From Parietaria judaica (lineage: Eukaryota > Streptophyta > Magnoliopsida > Rosales > Urticaceae), in assembly GCA_954871525.1 (NCBI GenBank), contig OX940869.1:12919001-12983000 (forward strand): a stretch of DNA of 64,000 bases, written 5' to 3'. The first letter of the stretch is position 1, and each line of letters opens with the position of its first letter. The notes beneath the pieces were generated by a model that did not search any database, was not told where the DNA came from, and saw only the letters and a list, made by a program, of their open reading frames with translations. A program made the translations under genes and the position numbers. Below, piece by piece: positions 13,150 through 23,413 of the stretch.

Positions 13150-14690
13150 TCGTCGTGGGCACTTCTGCCTCTTTTAATTTTTGCTCGGTACTCTCGCCGT
13201 GGGCACTCTCGCCTTTTTTGATTTCCTTCTCGGCACTCTCGCCGTGGGCACTCTCGCCTCTTTTGATTTTTGCTCGGCACTTTCGCCGTGGGCACTCTCG
13301 CCTCTTTTGACTTTTGCTCGACACTCTCGCCGTGGGCACTCTCGCCTCTTTTGATTTTTGCTCGGCACTTTCGCCGTGGGCACTCTCGCCTCTTTTGATT
13401 TTTGCTCGGCACTCTCGCCGTGGGCACTCTCGCCTCTTTTGACTTTTGCTCGACACTCTCGCCGTGGGAACTCTCGCCTCTTTTGATTTTTGCTCGGCAC
13501 TCTCGCCGTGGGAACTCTCGCCTCTTTTGACTTTTGCTCGACACTCTCGCCGTGGGCACTCTCGCCTCTTTTGATTTCTGCTCGGCACTCTCGCCGTGGG
13601 CACTCTCGCCTCTTTTCGTTTTTGCTCGGCACTCTCGCCGTGGGCACTCTCGCCTCTTTTGATTTTTGCTCGGCACTCTCGCCGTATATAGGATCTCGGC
13701 CTGTTTTGCCGGACCGGGCTTGCTCGGCACCCTTAGCCTTATATATGATCTCGGCATGTTTTGCCGGACCGGGCTTGCTCGGCACCCTTAGCCGTATATA
13801 GGATCTCGGCATGTTTTGCCGGACTGGGCTTGCTCGGCACCCTTAGCCGTATATAAGATCTCGACATGTTTTGCCGGACCGGGCTTGCTCGGCACCCTTA
13901 GCCGTATATATTTTCTTGGTGTTCTTGTCGTAGTTGTCTTCTGCGGGTATCGCTAGGTTTCGTCGGGTACGAGCCGACTAATTCCCAGGATCCCTTAGGC
14001 ACTCTCGCCTTGTATATTTCTTCGGCGTTCTTGGTAGCCCGGGCTTGCTCGGCGCCCTTAGCCGTAAATAGGATCTCGACATGTTTTGCCGGACCGGGCT
14101 TGCTCGGCACCCTTAGCCGTATATAGGATCTCGACATGTTTTGCCGGACCGGGTTTGCTCGGCACCCTTAGCCGTATATAGGATCTCGACATGTTTTGCC
14201 GGACCGGGCTTGCTCGGCACCCTTAGCCGTATATAGGATCTCGACATGTTTTGCCGGACCGGGTTTGCTCGGCACCCTTAGCCGTATATAGGATCTCGAC
14301 ATGTTTTGCCGGACCGGGCTTGCTCGGCACCCTTAGCCGTATATATTTTCTTGGTGTTCTTGTCGTAGTTGTCTTCTGCGGGTATCGCTAGGTTTCGTCG
14401 GGTACGAGCCGACTAATTCCCAGGATCCCTTAGGCACTCTCGCCTTGTATATTTCTTCGGCGTTCTTGGTAGCCCGGGCTTGCTCGGCGCCCTTAGCCGT
14501 AAATAGGATCTGGACATGTTTTGCCGGACCGGGCTTGCTCGGCACCCTTAGCCGTATATAGGATCTCGACATGTTTTGCCGGACCGGGTTTGCTCGGCAC
14601 CCTTAGCCGTATATATATGTATATATATTTTGAAATTTTCTCGGCGCTCTCGCCGGATTGGGCTTGCTCGGCACCCTTAGCCGTTTTTTT
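13150..14690. repeat. Two-tier tandem-repeat array inside the LTR element
   Basis: About 13180-13690 is a 44-bp unit (ctcggcactctcgccgtggg, then a cactctcgcctctttt tail) repeated about 11 times. About 13690-14630 is a 55-bp unit (ctcggcacccttagccgtat, then a block with gttttgccggacc) repeated many times. A higher-order duplication of about 435 bp is visible: the block beginning tatattttcttggtgttctt occurs at about 13906 and 14341. The array ends in a T-run at 14684-14707. Tandem repeats between the coding part and the 3' LTR are common in Tat-type elements. All three minus-strand frames across the 44-bp part are open. Confidence 0.9.
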
Positions 14691-14997
14691 TTTTTTTTTT
14701 TTTTTTTGCCAATACACTTTCCCTCCTAATTGGTGTTACCACCGAGCAGAGTTGCATACACACTTTGCCAACTTTATAATTTGCTCGCTCCTTAACAAAT
14801 AAAAATAAAACAAAAAGAAAAAGAAACACACACATACATAGACATCAGAAATCCGACACAACGAACCCAAACAAACTTCTATCACCTATGATAATCTACT
14901 AATGGTAGTTTAAAAAGGGGTAGCCGCCCCAATTCTCTCCTCGCTCCGAGCAGCTTATGAGCCTTACTCTGGGCAGCTTATGAGCCTTACTCCGGGC

Positions 14998-15999
14998 TCA
15001 CTCCTCTTCGATGATCGAGCAGGCTGATGACGCGATTTTCTCCACAGAGCTCCTGCTGGGGCGACCGAAGTTACATTCCGGGCAGAGGTCAGTGTACCAC
15101 GTGGTACCAAGGATGTAGCACGACCTGCAAAAACCGCAAACACGCCCATCCCGCCATTGCCCAAAACACGGCGGGCGGACGGAGTCTCCTGCTTGAATCC
15201 TCGTTGGCTTTTCGTAGACCAGGACATTTCTGTCGCACCGTCTGCAGAATTCCATGTCGAGCAGACGACCGCGTGAGGCATGCGCCTGCTCCTCGGAATG
15301 GTTGGCTGGATTCCCTGCCGCGAGCAGAGGGGGAAGGTCCTCAAGTTTGACCTTGGTTCCCTCCACGAACCTGGGAAATAAACCGTTGACCCTCATGAAT
15401 TTTATCCCGTGCTCGATGGTGGACAAGTTGCTGACCACGTCATCTAAGGTGATTTGGTGGCAGCGTGGCAGGCATAGCTTCACGAGCGTCGGGTTGCCCC
15501 GCATGATCGTCTCCACCGCGGTGTTGGTGATCCCGATGCACCCATCCAACGTCAAAGTCTCCATCTTCCCTTGAGATCTCCTTGCCAGCCTCATGAGATT
15601 GTCGTCTTCCATCCGTTCGCTCAACGGGTTGTAGATGCTGATGTTGCGCCACAGAAGGTTGTTTCCCCGAGCCTCGTCGCGCAACGACGTGCATACCATC
15701 TCCACCGCGAGGAGCTCCTCGGGCGTGAGATAAGGCAGAACCAGTTCCAACGCGGGGTGCGGTTCACCCGGGATCCTTGACTGCTCTTGATCCCGCTGGC
15801 CCTCCGCGATGTCCTCATCCATTGGACATGGCTCGCTGCTTTCCGGCCACTCCTCGTGCTTCCAGAAGTCCGTCACCTCGTAATCATCTCCTCCTCGTGC
15901 CTCAGTCGCTCCCTCCTTGGGCCATCCCCAGTCCTCATCCACGATCATCTCTGACTCGTCTGTGTGACTCTGGCCGGCATCTCCTTCTCTGGGTGCCAT
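14998..15999 (-). CDS. Captured SKIP14-like F-box protein
   Basis: An intact intronless ORF of 333 codons. Residues 1-80 are acidic and disordered. About 81-120 form an F-box (LELVLPYLTPEELLAVEMVC ... LLWRNI), which would bind SKP1 in an SCF ubiquitin ligase. About 121-185 carry leucine-rich-repeat-like text (METLTLDGCIGITNTAVETI, LVKLCLPRCHQIT). The C-terminus is Cys-rich with CxxC pairs (C252/C255, C288/C291/C294, C306/C309), like the end of plant F-box SKIP14 proteins. At 333 residues it is shorter than the roughly 450 I recall for SKIP14. The ATG context (AAGATGGC) is good. It lies in sense about 490 bp after the element's PBS, where gag normally sits, so the LTR TATA at about 16784-16793 could drive it. 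SKIP14-like is from memory of the family; substrates are unknown. Confidence 0.8.
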   Translation of the reverse strand: MAPREGDAGQSHTDESEMIVDEDWGWPKEGATEARGGDDYEVTDFWKHEEWPESSEPCPMDEDIAEGQRDQEQSRIPGEPHPALELVLPYLTPEELLAVEMVCTSLRDEARGNNLLWRNISIYNPLSERMEDDNLMRLARRSQGKMETLTLDGCIGITNTAVETIMRGNPTLVKLCLPRCHQITLDDVVSNLSTIEHGIKFMRVNGLFPRFVEGTKVKLEDLPPLLAAGNPANHSEEQAHASRGRLLDMEFCRRCDRNVLVYEKPTRIQAGDSVRPPCFGQWRDGRVCGFCRSCYILGTTWYTDLCPECNFGRPSRSSVEKIASSACSIIEEE

Positions 16000-16488
16000 C
16001 TTCTCCTCGTGTGCTTCCCGGCCTGTATTTCAAAAAGCAAGCACTGGTTTCGGAGTGAGAAAGGATCTTTTGTTTTCTGGGTTGAGAGAACGATACTTAT
16101 CTGGGAGTTAACCGAGTTGGTTTCTATTTCCGCAGACTCATTGCTTCTGACCTTCTCCAAACTTCCCATTTTATAAACGCTGGTTGTTTCGCAAGCGACC
16201 CTTCGCATTCTCTCTTTCGCTGTCGCTTCACGACGTTTCGGAAGTTGCTCCCCTTCGTCGATACGCGTGCCCTCCTTTTTCTGACCAACCGTCTATCAAT
16301 CGGCTTCTCTTAAATGCAAGGAGTCCGTACGTCTCCCCTTCTTACGTCACTCATGTCCCTTGAGTTGCCTCTTTATATTCTGCTTGCTATTTTCGCACGC
16401 TCAACCGTCGAGCGCTTCGCTGACGATGGCGTCGTTTGATAGCGTCATGTCCCTCCAAATTCCTGGCTGTGAGTTAGAAAGAAAACAA
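16000..16488 (-). other. 5' leader of the F-box-carrying element
   Basis: Non-coding stretch between the primer-binding site and the F-box ATG. Short ORFs on both strands have no recognisable features. It would be the untranslated leader of an LTR-initiated transcript. Confidence 0.5.
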
Positions 16489-16510
16489 AGCCCCATGGTG
16501 GGCGCCAAAC
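16489..16510 (-). promoter_or_regulatory. Primer-binding site
   Basis: On the minus strand the LTR end CTACA is followed by GT and then TTTGGCGCCCACCATGGGGC. PBSs beginning TGGCGCC are typical of Tat/Ogre-type Gypsy elements. The position fixes the right-hand LTR as the 5' LTR. Confidence 0.75.
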
Positions 16511-17270
16511 TGTAGAGGGGGTTTTTCACCACCCTTTTCCAGTCACAAAGACAATCATCAAATAATAAATAAAATGACAACAAATGATGAGTATCTCTGT
16601 TTTATTATGATTTCCGAAATGAGCTCGGTTTTCTTCCGTTAAATAGCTGGACAGATGAAGGATCATGAGCCTCAGATAATTCTATTACAAGATCTCTTTT
16701 TCTTGCTTTTGCTGAGTCTTTTTTCTCTCCTTTTTGTTCGAATCACCAACTAACCAACCTCTACAAAATGAGACTTATCTTGCCTTTTATAGAGTTACAA
16801 TACTTTCCCCTTCTATCCTTCCCGCCCTTTTTCTCTTTAATCATCATTTTCTGACGTGATTTGAGGGCAGCGGGGTTTATCCTCACTTTATGTCACCTCC
16901 GAGCATGCTCCCGTAATGGGTAGGTGCGCCGCATTAAATGCGCGTCTCGTCAGCCGTCGCTGACGCTCTCATCGAGGGAGTAGGTCGGCTTCATTAAATG
17001 CACGTCTCTTCGGCTGTCACCGGGCTCTGCATAATCATCATGACGAAGTTCCTCGTCGAGTCGTGATGGGACGCTTCATCGCGACCCGCTTGCTCGCGTG
17101 GCTGCGTCCCCTCGCTGATGAACCTCCTCGGGGTATTCCTCCTCGGGGGCGTCCTTCCTCGGGGATAACTCCCTCTTCGCTGGTGAACTTCCTCGCCTCC
17201 CTCATGTCGTTTATGGACAAAACGACACGAGTTGTGTTGAGGATGGATTTGACCAAATCCGACCTTAACA
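16511..17270 (-). repeat. 5' LTR of the F-box-carrying element
   Basis: A 760-bp LTR, nearly identical to 7467-8210. A TATA-like box (CTATAAAAGG on minus) is at about 16784-16793. It has an extra 15-bp direct repeat (cctcctcgggg tandem) near 17132-17146. The TSD agaat follows at 17271. Confidence 0.93.
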
Positions 17271-17275
17271 AGAAT

Positions 17276-17820
17276 CATGTAATTAATGAAGTTTAACTTA
17301 TATGATAATAATACCCATTATTTTCATATTATGCTATTCCATTTTATATAGATTTGATAACTTAGAAAAGGGAAACTAACCATGCATAGAAAGATCCACA
17401 TTCATGTATGATTATTTAAGCTTCCCTAAGCTCTAAAATTTGACCACCACCATTCCAAGAGGTAGTTCGAATTCTCTAGCACCTGAAAAGTTCATGTTCG
17501 TGTTCTAATTGTCTTCGAAGAGCTAGTATTCCTAGAAGGCGATTTCCTGTCGTAGAGGCATTTCGTTTGTTGACGTGGTGAACTACGTAGAGGCCGAACA
17601 CTTGAGCGCCTCGTGATCGACATATAGTGAAGAAAAAGCTACGCGCATCATCTCCGACGAAGACGTGGATATCAGTTTGTGATTGAAGATAATGAAACGT
17701 TATGTAGAGAATTTATTCTCAAATGGTAATTTTTTATTAAGCGAAGTTACCTAGATTATTATTAGTTTCTAGGATTCCTGGATATGTGAGATCATAGAAA
17801 AAAAAAACAACACTCACGAC
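17276..17820. other. AT-rich sequence, nothing recognised
   Basis: No ORF with recognisable features and no terminal repeats. It is the right flank of the young LTR insertion. Confidence 0.4.
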
Positions 17821-19090
17821 ATAAAGGTGCCTCCTGCGACGACCTTGAAAGGTTTCCACCAACCCCATGTGGTTACGGCGACCTTAGAAGGTCCTCGGCA
17901 AGAAAATAACCACCTTAAAAGATCCCCGACAGGAAGACAAACATCTCAGAAGCTTCCTAACGATGCCTTGATAAAGACAATCTCTCCGGGCGACCTCTCG
18001 GCAAAGACAAGCTCTCCTGGCGACGAAAAGCTCCCATGATGATGTTGGGAAACATCACCAACAATCTTGACAAGAGGAATTACTCAACAACCATCAAGCT
18101 ACAATACAATCCAAGCCCACAAGGATGTTAAGGACGCTCCAAAGACGCCTTAGGATCCGATTAGTAAGCTCACATGACACCTAGAGGGGCTCAAGATGAC
18201 GTTCCGGACGCCCGACGACCCCTGCACTTAAGAAACAAATTCGGCAACCCCTGCGCCTAGCAAGGATAAACAGCGAACTCCTCTGTGGCATCTTCAAGGA
18301 ATATTCTTTTTAGATGCCCCAAAAATGAGAAAAAATAGTTATCCTTTTTTCTTATAGATGTTCCTCATTCTTCACATTTACAGACAAATTTCTCCAGAGA
18401 TTCTCTCTCTAAAAATCGCCCCTCTCCTCCGGCCACCTTTGGCTCCCGCAATGTTGCCCCCGAAGCTCGCCAGAAAGAGCTGAATACGCTGAGACTTGTT
18501 GAGAGGGACCAGGGCTTGCTAGAAAGATTTTCCTCGCCACGAAACCTTGCCAGTACGGGCCAATTTAACTGAAGCTTGCTTAGTGTGCCCCATCGCCTCG
18601 GAGCTCGCCAAGAAGCATAGTTTTTCATCGGAGCTTGTCGCAAGCCTTGTCCTTGACGAACACCTCCATAGGAAATCTCCGGATCATCAATATCGTGCTC
18701 GCCTTCGACATTTTCAAACGACATTCTTATCCACGAGGAATCATACCCTCGTCAGGGACACTAGACCTATGATTTCACTAACCATCGAACTTCGTGATGA
18801 CCTTATGCATCTTGATTACAAGCTGGTACATAGGTAACCTTGCTATAGTGATGTGGTGCGGCATTAATCTTTTATTTTTAGCAGGCCCTCCTTCACCGCC
18901 GAGGAAGTTATTAGATCAACGGGATAGCTCGTGCCTCGCTGGAGATGATGTTTCACATTCAACAAAGTTGAGACATTAGTCAACCCTCGTTGACTCCATT
19001 CTTGACTGCCCACACGACCACAAGGTCACGCTCTGGGCTCGAACCGTGGACCAGGTTCTAAGTTAATCAAAATTCGTGCATTAACGTTTT
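17821..19090. other. GC-richer old repeat, possible LTR fragment
   Basis: At 17830-18040 a diverged word of about 30 bp (gcgaccttgaaaggt-like) repeats. From about 18043 (tgttgggaaacatc) to about 19086 (gtgcattaacg) the sequence has the look of a solo Gypsy-type LTR, with a CT-rich leader near 18370-18430. No matching TSD was found and no second copy is present, so this stays tentative. The ORFs at 18365-18837 look non-coding. Confidence 0.35.
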
Positions 19091-19291
19091 TAATACGTTT
19101 TGCCTTAAAGCACCTTAAACAGTTATACCGTTTTACTGTTAAAAATATATCGTTTTTATATAGTTTTAGCGTTGAACAGTTATACCAATTTATTGTTAAA
19201 ACTATATCATTTTAAAATCAGTAAACTGTAAAAAAAATTACGAATTCAAATAAATATTACAGTGCTTAAAAAAATATATTGCATAAAAAAA

Positions 19292-19310
19292 ACACACACA
19301 CACACACACA
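19292..19310. repeat. (CA)n microsatellite
   Basis: A simple acacac run of about 19 bp in AT-rich sequence. Confidence 0.9.
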
Positions 19311-19479
19311 ATTGAATGATAAATTACCGACTAACTATCTGAATCAGTATATTCGATTGACAAGTGTTCAATTAGAACATTTCGAAGTTCAATATGAGCA
19401 TTCTTATCTTTGGTTTATTTCAATCGAGCTAAGAATTCTTGAAATCGAGCATCCTCATTACTCGCCATTTCAAATCTTG

Positions 19480-20300
19480 CAGTTGGAACTTCGGCTGATC
19501 ATTCTTCAATTATTGCGTCAATATCACGTTCATCCTCTATGATCGAATTGTGAATTATGATACAAGTTTTTATTATATCGTATTAACATTTTCTTTACTC
19601 CATAAGCATGATGGTACGACAACAATTGTGAATCTTGACTACAATACTCGAAATGCATGGTCCACATATTTTCTACATGCTTCTTATTTAATTGCAAATT
19701 TTTTTTGAGGATCATGTGGATCGTGAATTGATTGAACAAGAATGGGCCATTTTAGATATATATATATATATCATCAGCTATATAAAAACCCATATTGTAA
19801 TTGTTTCCATCAATAGCATAATTAGCGGGTGGAGTGGTACCTTCAGCTATATTAACGAAAATATTAGATGCTTTTAGTACACTAAATTCATTACTAGATT
19901 CTGGTAGACTAAAATATACATGTCAAATCCAAAGATCATAATCAGCTACAACTTCGAGAAATAAAATAGGATCCACTATGACCAGCATATTGTCCTCCCC
20001 AAACTGTTGGGCAATTTTTCCATTTTCAGTTCATACAATCTAAACTACCAAACATACCTGGAAATGCTCGTTTGCTCACCAATGTGGAGTAGCCTTTCAA
20101 CGTCATTATCGTTAAGTGATCGAAGATAGCAGTCTGCAGGTACCATGACAACAACACAACAAAATTGCTTCAAACTTAAGAGAGTTGTAGACTCTCCTAC
20201 TTTGATATGCTCGTCAGTGAAATCATAGGGTGCATCATATGCACTATCTGGAAAACCATCATTACTTTTTGAAAACCAGACAACCCCAGTTTACCGATTC
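19480..20300 (-). pseudogene. PIF/Harbinger transposase (nuclease) pseudogene
   Basis: Read on the minus strand, broken frames match plant Harbinger (HARBI1/ALP1-like) DDE nuclease phrases in order. YLRSLNDNDVERLLHIGE lies near 20100. A decayed ...GSLDCMHWKWKNCP..W.GQY.G block lies near 19970-20050. VADYDLWI lies near 19930-19960, and LHNSIIEDERDID lies near 19520-19560. These transposases cut and paste PIF elements, usually at 3-bp targets. Stops and frame changes (for example a TGA replacing Trp after the C-M pair) make it non-functional. Terminal inverted repeats were not located. Confidence 0.7.
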
Positions 20301-20489
20301 TACCTCTTCGCTAGACAAATAAATTGTCATGCCTCTAAATTGGCCGACAAATTATAAGAAGCAAATGGCGGCTCATTCAAAAACAAAAATTGTGAATAAA
20401 ATCTACGGAAACAAAGGATTTTAAGCAAGATAGTCATTGAAGAGATTACGAGAAGTCGTTTCCAAATAAGGGTTGATAACTATATAACC

Positions 20490-20850
20490 AAGTGTGGCAG
20501 TCATCAATCCCGTGAGCCGAGGGGGCAAGAAAGGGTAAGTTGTACAATCTCGCATCACCTGGGCAAGGGGATGTGCTTATGGGACGTTCCCGAGTTTGTG
20601 CAGGTATGACACTACACAGTTATTTGAGATTTTACAAGTATGGGACTGTATGGTCGAAGAGGCATAAAATAATTGATTAGTACTACCTATGTCAACTACT
20701 TGTATCTTATTTTTGGTAGCTCGTTCACAAGAACTCCAAAGTTAAGCGTGCTTGGCTTGGAGCAATCCTGGGATAGGTGACCTCCTAGAAAGTTTCTTGG
20801 GAAAGAATCGGTCCACGACGAGATCCTTCTTTATTTTGGTACATAGTGAT
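20490..20850 (+). mobile_element. Cassandra-like TRIM fragment with 5S rRNA-derived segment
   Basis: About 20695-20795 closely tracks the 3' two-thirds of plant 5S rRNA (agaactccaaagttaagcgt, gcttgg, gggataggtgacctcct), including the internal pol III promoter zone. Upstream, about 20494-20540 has a purine-rich gagggggcaagaaaggg that fits a polypurine tract, and tgtacaatct at 20541 would then start a 3' LTR. Cassandra TRIM retrotransposons are known to carry 5S-derived sequence in their LTRs. Only one LTR copy and a little of the internal domain remain, so this is a truncated copy. Confidence 0.7.
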
Positions 20851-20880
20851 AAGAGAATTGGTGTTTGTAGTAGTTTGACA

Positions 20881-21363
20881 CAAGGTTCAAAATGGCGTTT
20901 ATGCCGATAAATCGGTTGCCCTTTTTGAAGATTATCGGCGGATTTTCGAGGATTATCAATGGAAAACCAATAAACCTGTAGCTTATCGTTACCGACACAT
21001 ATCGAGGATTATCGACACTTATCTAGGATTATCGTTGAAAAACCACTAAAATAGTTTTAATAATATATTTACTAAGTTTACATATGTAAACAAAATATAG
21101 TATCACTCTCAAATATATGAATACTCAAATAAAATCATGTCAAATAGTCAAATAAATGTAAATAAAATCATGTCATTGAACGTACTTTCGCCGAAAATTG
21201 TTGAAAAGTGAATTTTTTTTTCTTCCGAAAAGTACCCAATTTTTTTTATTATTTTTACAATGTTTTTACGGATAATCGATTGGTATGGAATATTTGCCGA
21301 TGACTACCGGCAAGACGGATAATCGACGATTATCGAGGATAATCGTGGAAAATTCGAACCTTG
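20881..21363. mobile_element. hAT-type MITE (483 bp)
   Basis: Terminal inverted repeats CAAGGTTC...GAACCTTG lie inside a perfect 8-bp target-site duplication, gtttgaca, at 20873-20880 and 21364-21371. An 8-bp TSD is the hAT hallmark. The interior is full of gattatcg / cgataatc words in both orientations, resembling subterminal transposase-binding motifs. No ORF is present, so it is non-autonomous. Confidence 0.85.
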
Positions 21364-21430
21364 GTTTGACATATTACTTGTATTTCGAAACTTTCATAAT
21401 ATTCATTATCGAATGAAAAATAGGAAGAAA

Positions 21431-21583
<153 letters not shown>

Positions 21584-21692
21584 GTATATAAGATGAACAA
21601 CAAGATCAAAATTCATAATTTATAAGAAAAATAACAATAAGAAGATGGTCGGTTTTGGATAATTAATCTTATCATGATACCCATAATTTATA

Positions 21693-22110
21693 GATTAATC
21701 TTAGCAAGTCACATGTTCATCATTTACATGATAAGAAAATAACAAAGTGATCTAAGTCGTTGAATTTATTTGACCATCATCTAAATGAAGCATTGATTAA
21801 TCCAATCAAGTCTCATCTTTATCATTTACATGATAAAGAAAATAAAAGAGTGATCTAGGCTGTTGAATGTATTCGACCGACATCTAATTGTAGCATGCGT
21901 TAGTTAAATCAAGTCTCATCTTCATCAATTTACATGATAAGAAAATGACAAAGTGATCTAAGCCGTTTGATTTATTTGAACAAGATCTAACCATATATGC
22001 ATTAGTCTTATCAAGTCTCCTCTTCATCATTTACATGATAGAGATAATAAGAAACCAATCTAGCCCGAAGATTTATTTGACCAAAATCTAACCGTAAATT
22101 ATATTGTCTT
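21693..22110. repeat. Four-copy diverged tandem repeat (about 104 bp)
   Basis: Four units share tcatcatttacatgata, then a tgatctaagccgttgaattt-like word and a ttgaccaacatctaa-like word, starting near 21693, 21799, 21904 and 22006. No coding potential. Confidence 0.75.
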
Positions 22111-23035
22111 ACATCCATATATAAATACATAAGTAAGGGAGAGTTCCCAAAATTTTATATAAAAAAAAAATCAAATTTTAAATTGCATGAATTAATTACC
22201 CGAATGCTTAAAATATGTTGCTTTGACAAGTGATAAACAATTTCATGTTAACGTCTTTCTCAATTTCATGTCTTCAAGAACAAAATCACACATCAAATTG
22301 TATCATGTCCCAACTTGTACCCACAAGAAAATACATATATGGAGTATATTTGGTCATCGGGTTGACCATCATTTGTGGTGATTGATTATATGGCAATATT
22401 TTCTTGATTGTTAGAGAAAACACACGTAGTAACGTATCTTCTATGGGTACGTTCAATATAGTCTGTCATTGCATGCTCTACCACCACCAAGAAGATGGTA
22501 TTATTAAATGGATGACTGGGATGCAAGATACATGAAAAAGAACTACCATGTTATAGTAAACTATTACATTATAATTAACATAGTTTAATTGCAAGCTAAT
22601 GGAACTAATAGTATAATAAATCTAAATAAAATAATACTAAGTGCAAGCTAAGGAAACTATATAGTATAATTGAATATGAGAGTATTAACGAGGGAATGGG
22701 TCATCAAGGCAAGAGAGTGAAGATGAGAGAGTTGTGAAGAAAACAAAGTAAAATTTTGTGATTGACGTTACAATTGATTTGATGAGTATTTAGAAATATA
22801 GCTTTACGTAAAATATGTTCAATGGGACATACGTGAAGTTACGTTCTTTTGAGAAAAAAATAAATATAAATAAAGACAAATTTATATAATATAAAATGTG
22901 TCAATTCAATCTTAATAAGAAGTAAGAATGATAAAAAGAATTCGTGTTAACTTACGTTCAAACATGAGTTCTGACTGCATTTAAGAGACATGGAATCACA
23001 CACACAAATAATTCTTTGAAATAAAGTTTATATTT
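22111..23035. other. AT-rich non-coding sequence
   Basis: No supported gene or terminal repeat. It ends with the TSD ggata of the Copia element that starts at 23041. Confidence 0.5.
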
Positions 23036-23040
23036 GGATA

Positions 23041-23399
23041 TGTTATGTATAATGAAATACTCATTAGCATATTAACATAGGTTTGTATTAATTATTCTCA
23101 CTATGCACTTATAATATTTAATTACCTAACTACCCATATAATTTTCTATATATACCCTCCATTGGAGGATGAATGAGTACACACTTTTCATTCCATATTT
23201 TCACTTTCATCACTCTCTCCCGTATACATTTCTACTCATTATCCTCACCTTATCTCTTCATCCAATATTCAACCATCTATTTCAATCATTCAATCCATAT
23301 CATTATACTTACTTTCACATCATCTATTCATCAACCTACCACCATAAATCTTACCACATTTTATCAATTATTGGTACAAAAGTAGTGAGTTTTACAACA
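23041..23399 (+). repeat. 5' LTR of the 23-29 kb Copia element
   Basis: A 359-bp LTR starting tgttatgtat and ending ttacaaca. A TATA-like ctatatatacc lies at about 23147-23157. Confidence 0.93.
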
Positions 23400-23413
23400 C
23401 GTTATTAGCACGA
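23400..23413 (+). promoter_or_regulatory. Primer-binding site
   Basis: cgttattagcacga directly follows the LTR. It resembles the cgttatcagcacga PBS seen in many plant Copia elements, with one change. Confidence 0.6.

Larger units (their letters stand above)
7467..17270 (-). mobile_element. Young non-autonomous Tat-like LTR retrotransposon carrying an F-box gene
   Basis: A complete LTR element of 9,804 bp on the minus strand. Both LTRs start TGTTAAGG and end CTACA in the sense direction, and a perfect 5-bp TSD (agaat) flanks them at 7462-7466 and 17271-17275. A TTTGGCGCCCACC-type primer-binding site follows the right (5') LTR and a G-rich polypurine tract precedes the left (3') LTR. In sense order: 5' LTR, PBS, leader, F-box ORF (15999-14998), tandem array (14690-13150), antisense gene (8785-12960 on +), PPT, 3' LTR. 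I see no gag, protease, RT, RNase H or integrase motifs, so it must move in trans. By eye the LTRs differ by 4 substitutions plus 1-bp and 15-bp indels over about 744 bp. Antisense ORFs and 3' tandem repeats are known traits of the Tat/Ogre branch of Gypsy elements, so the lineage is inferred rather than proven. Confidence 0.9.

Noticed and set aside
13150..14690. CRISPR-like array
   Set aside because: Units are contiguous tandem repeats without unique spacers, inside a plant LTR element.
18043..19086. Solo Gypsy LTR with defined ends
   Set aside because: Termini look plausible but no TSD or second copy supports exact boundaries.
20695..20795. Functional 5S rRNA gene
   Set aside because: The 5' third is missing, there are several mismatches, and the context is a TRIM element.
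23169..23408. Overlapping short ORFs in the LTR at 23169-23408 and 29068-29268
   Set aside because: They are chance frames in the AT-rich LTR of the Copia element, not conserved between the two LTRs.
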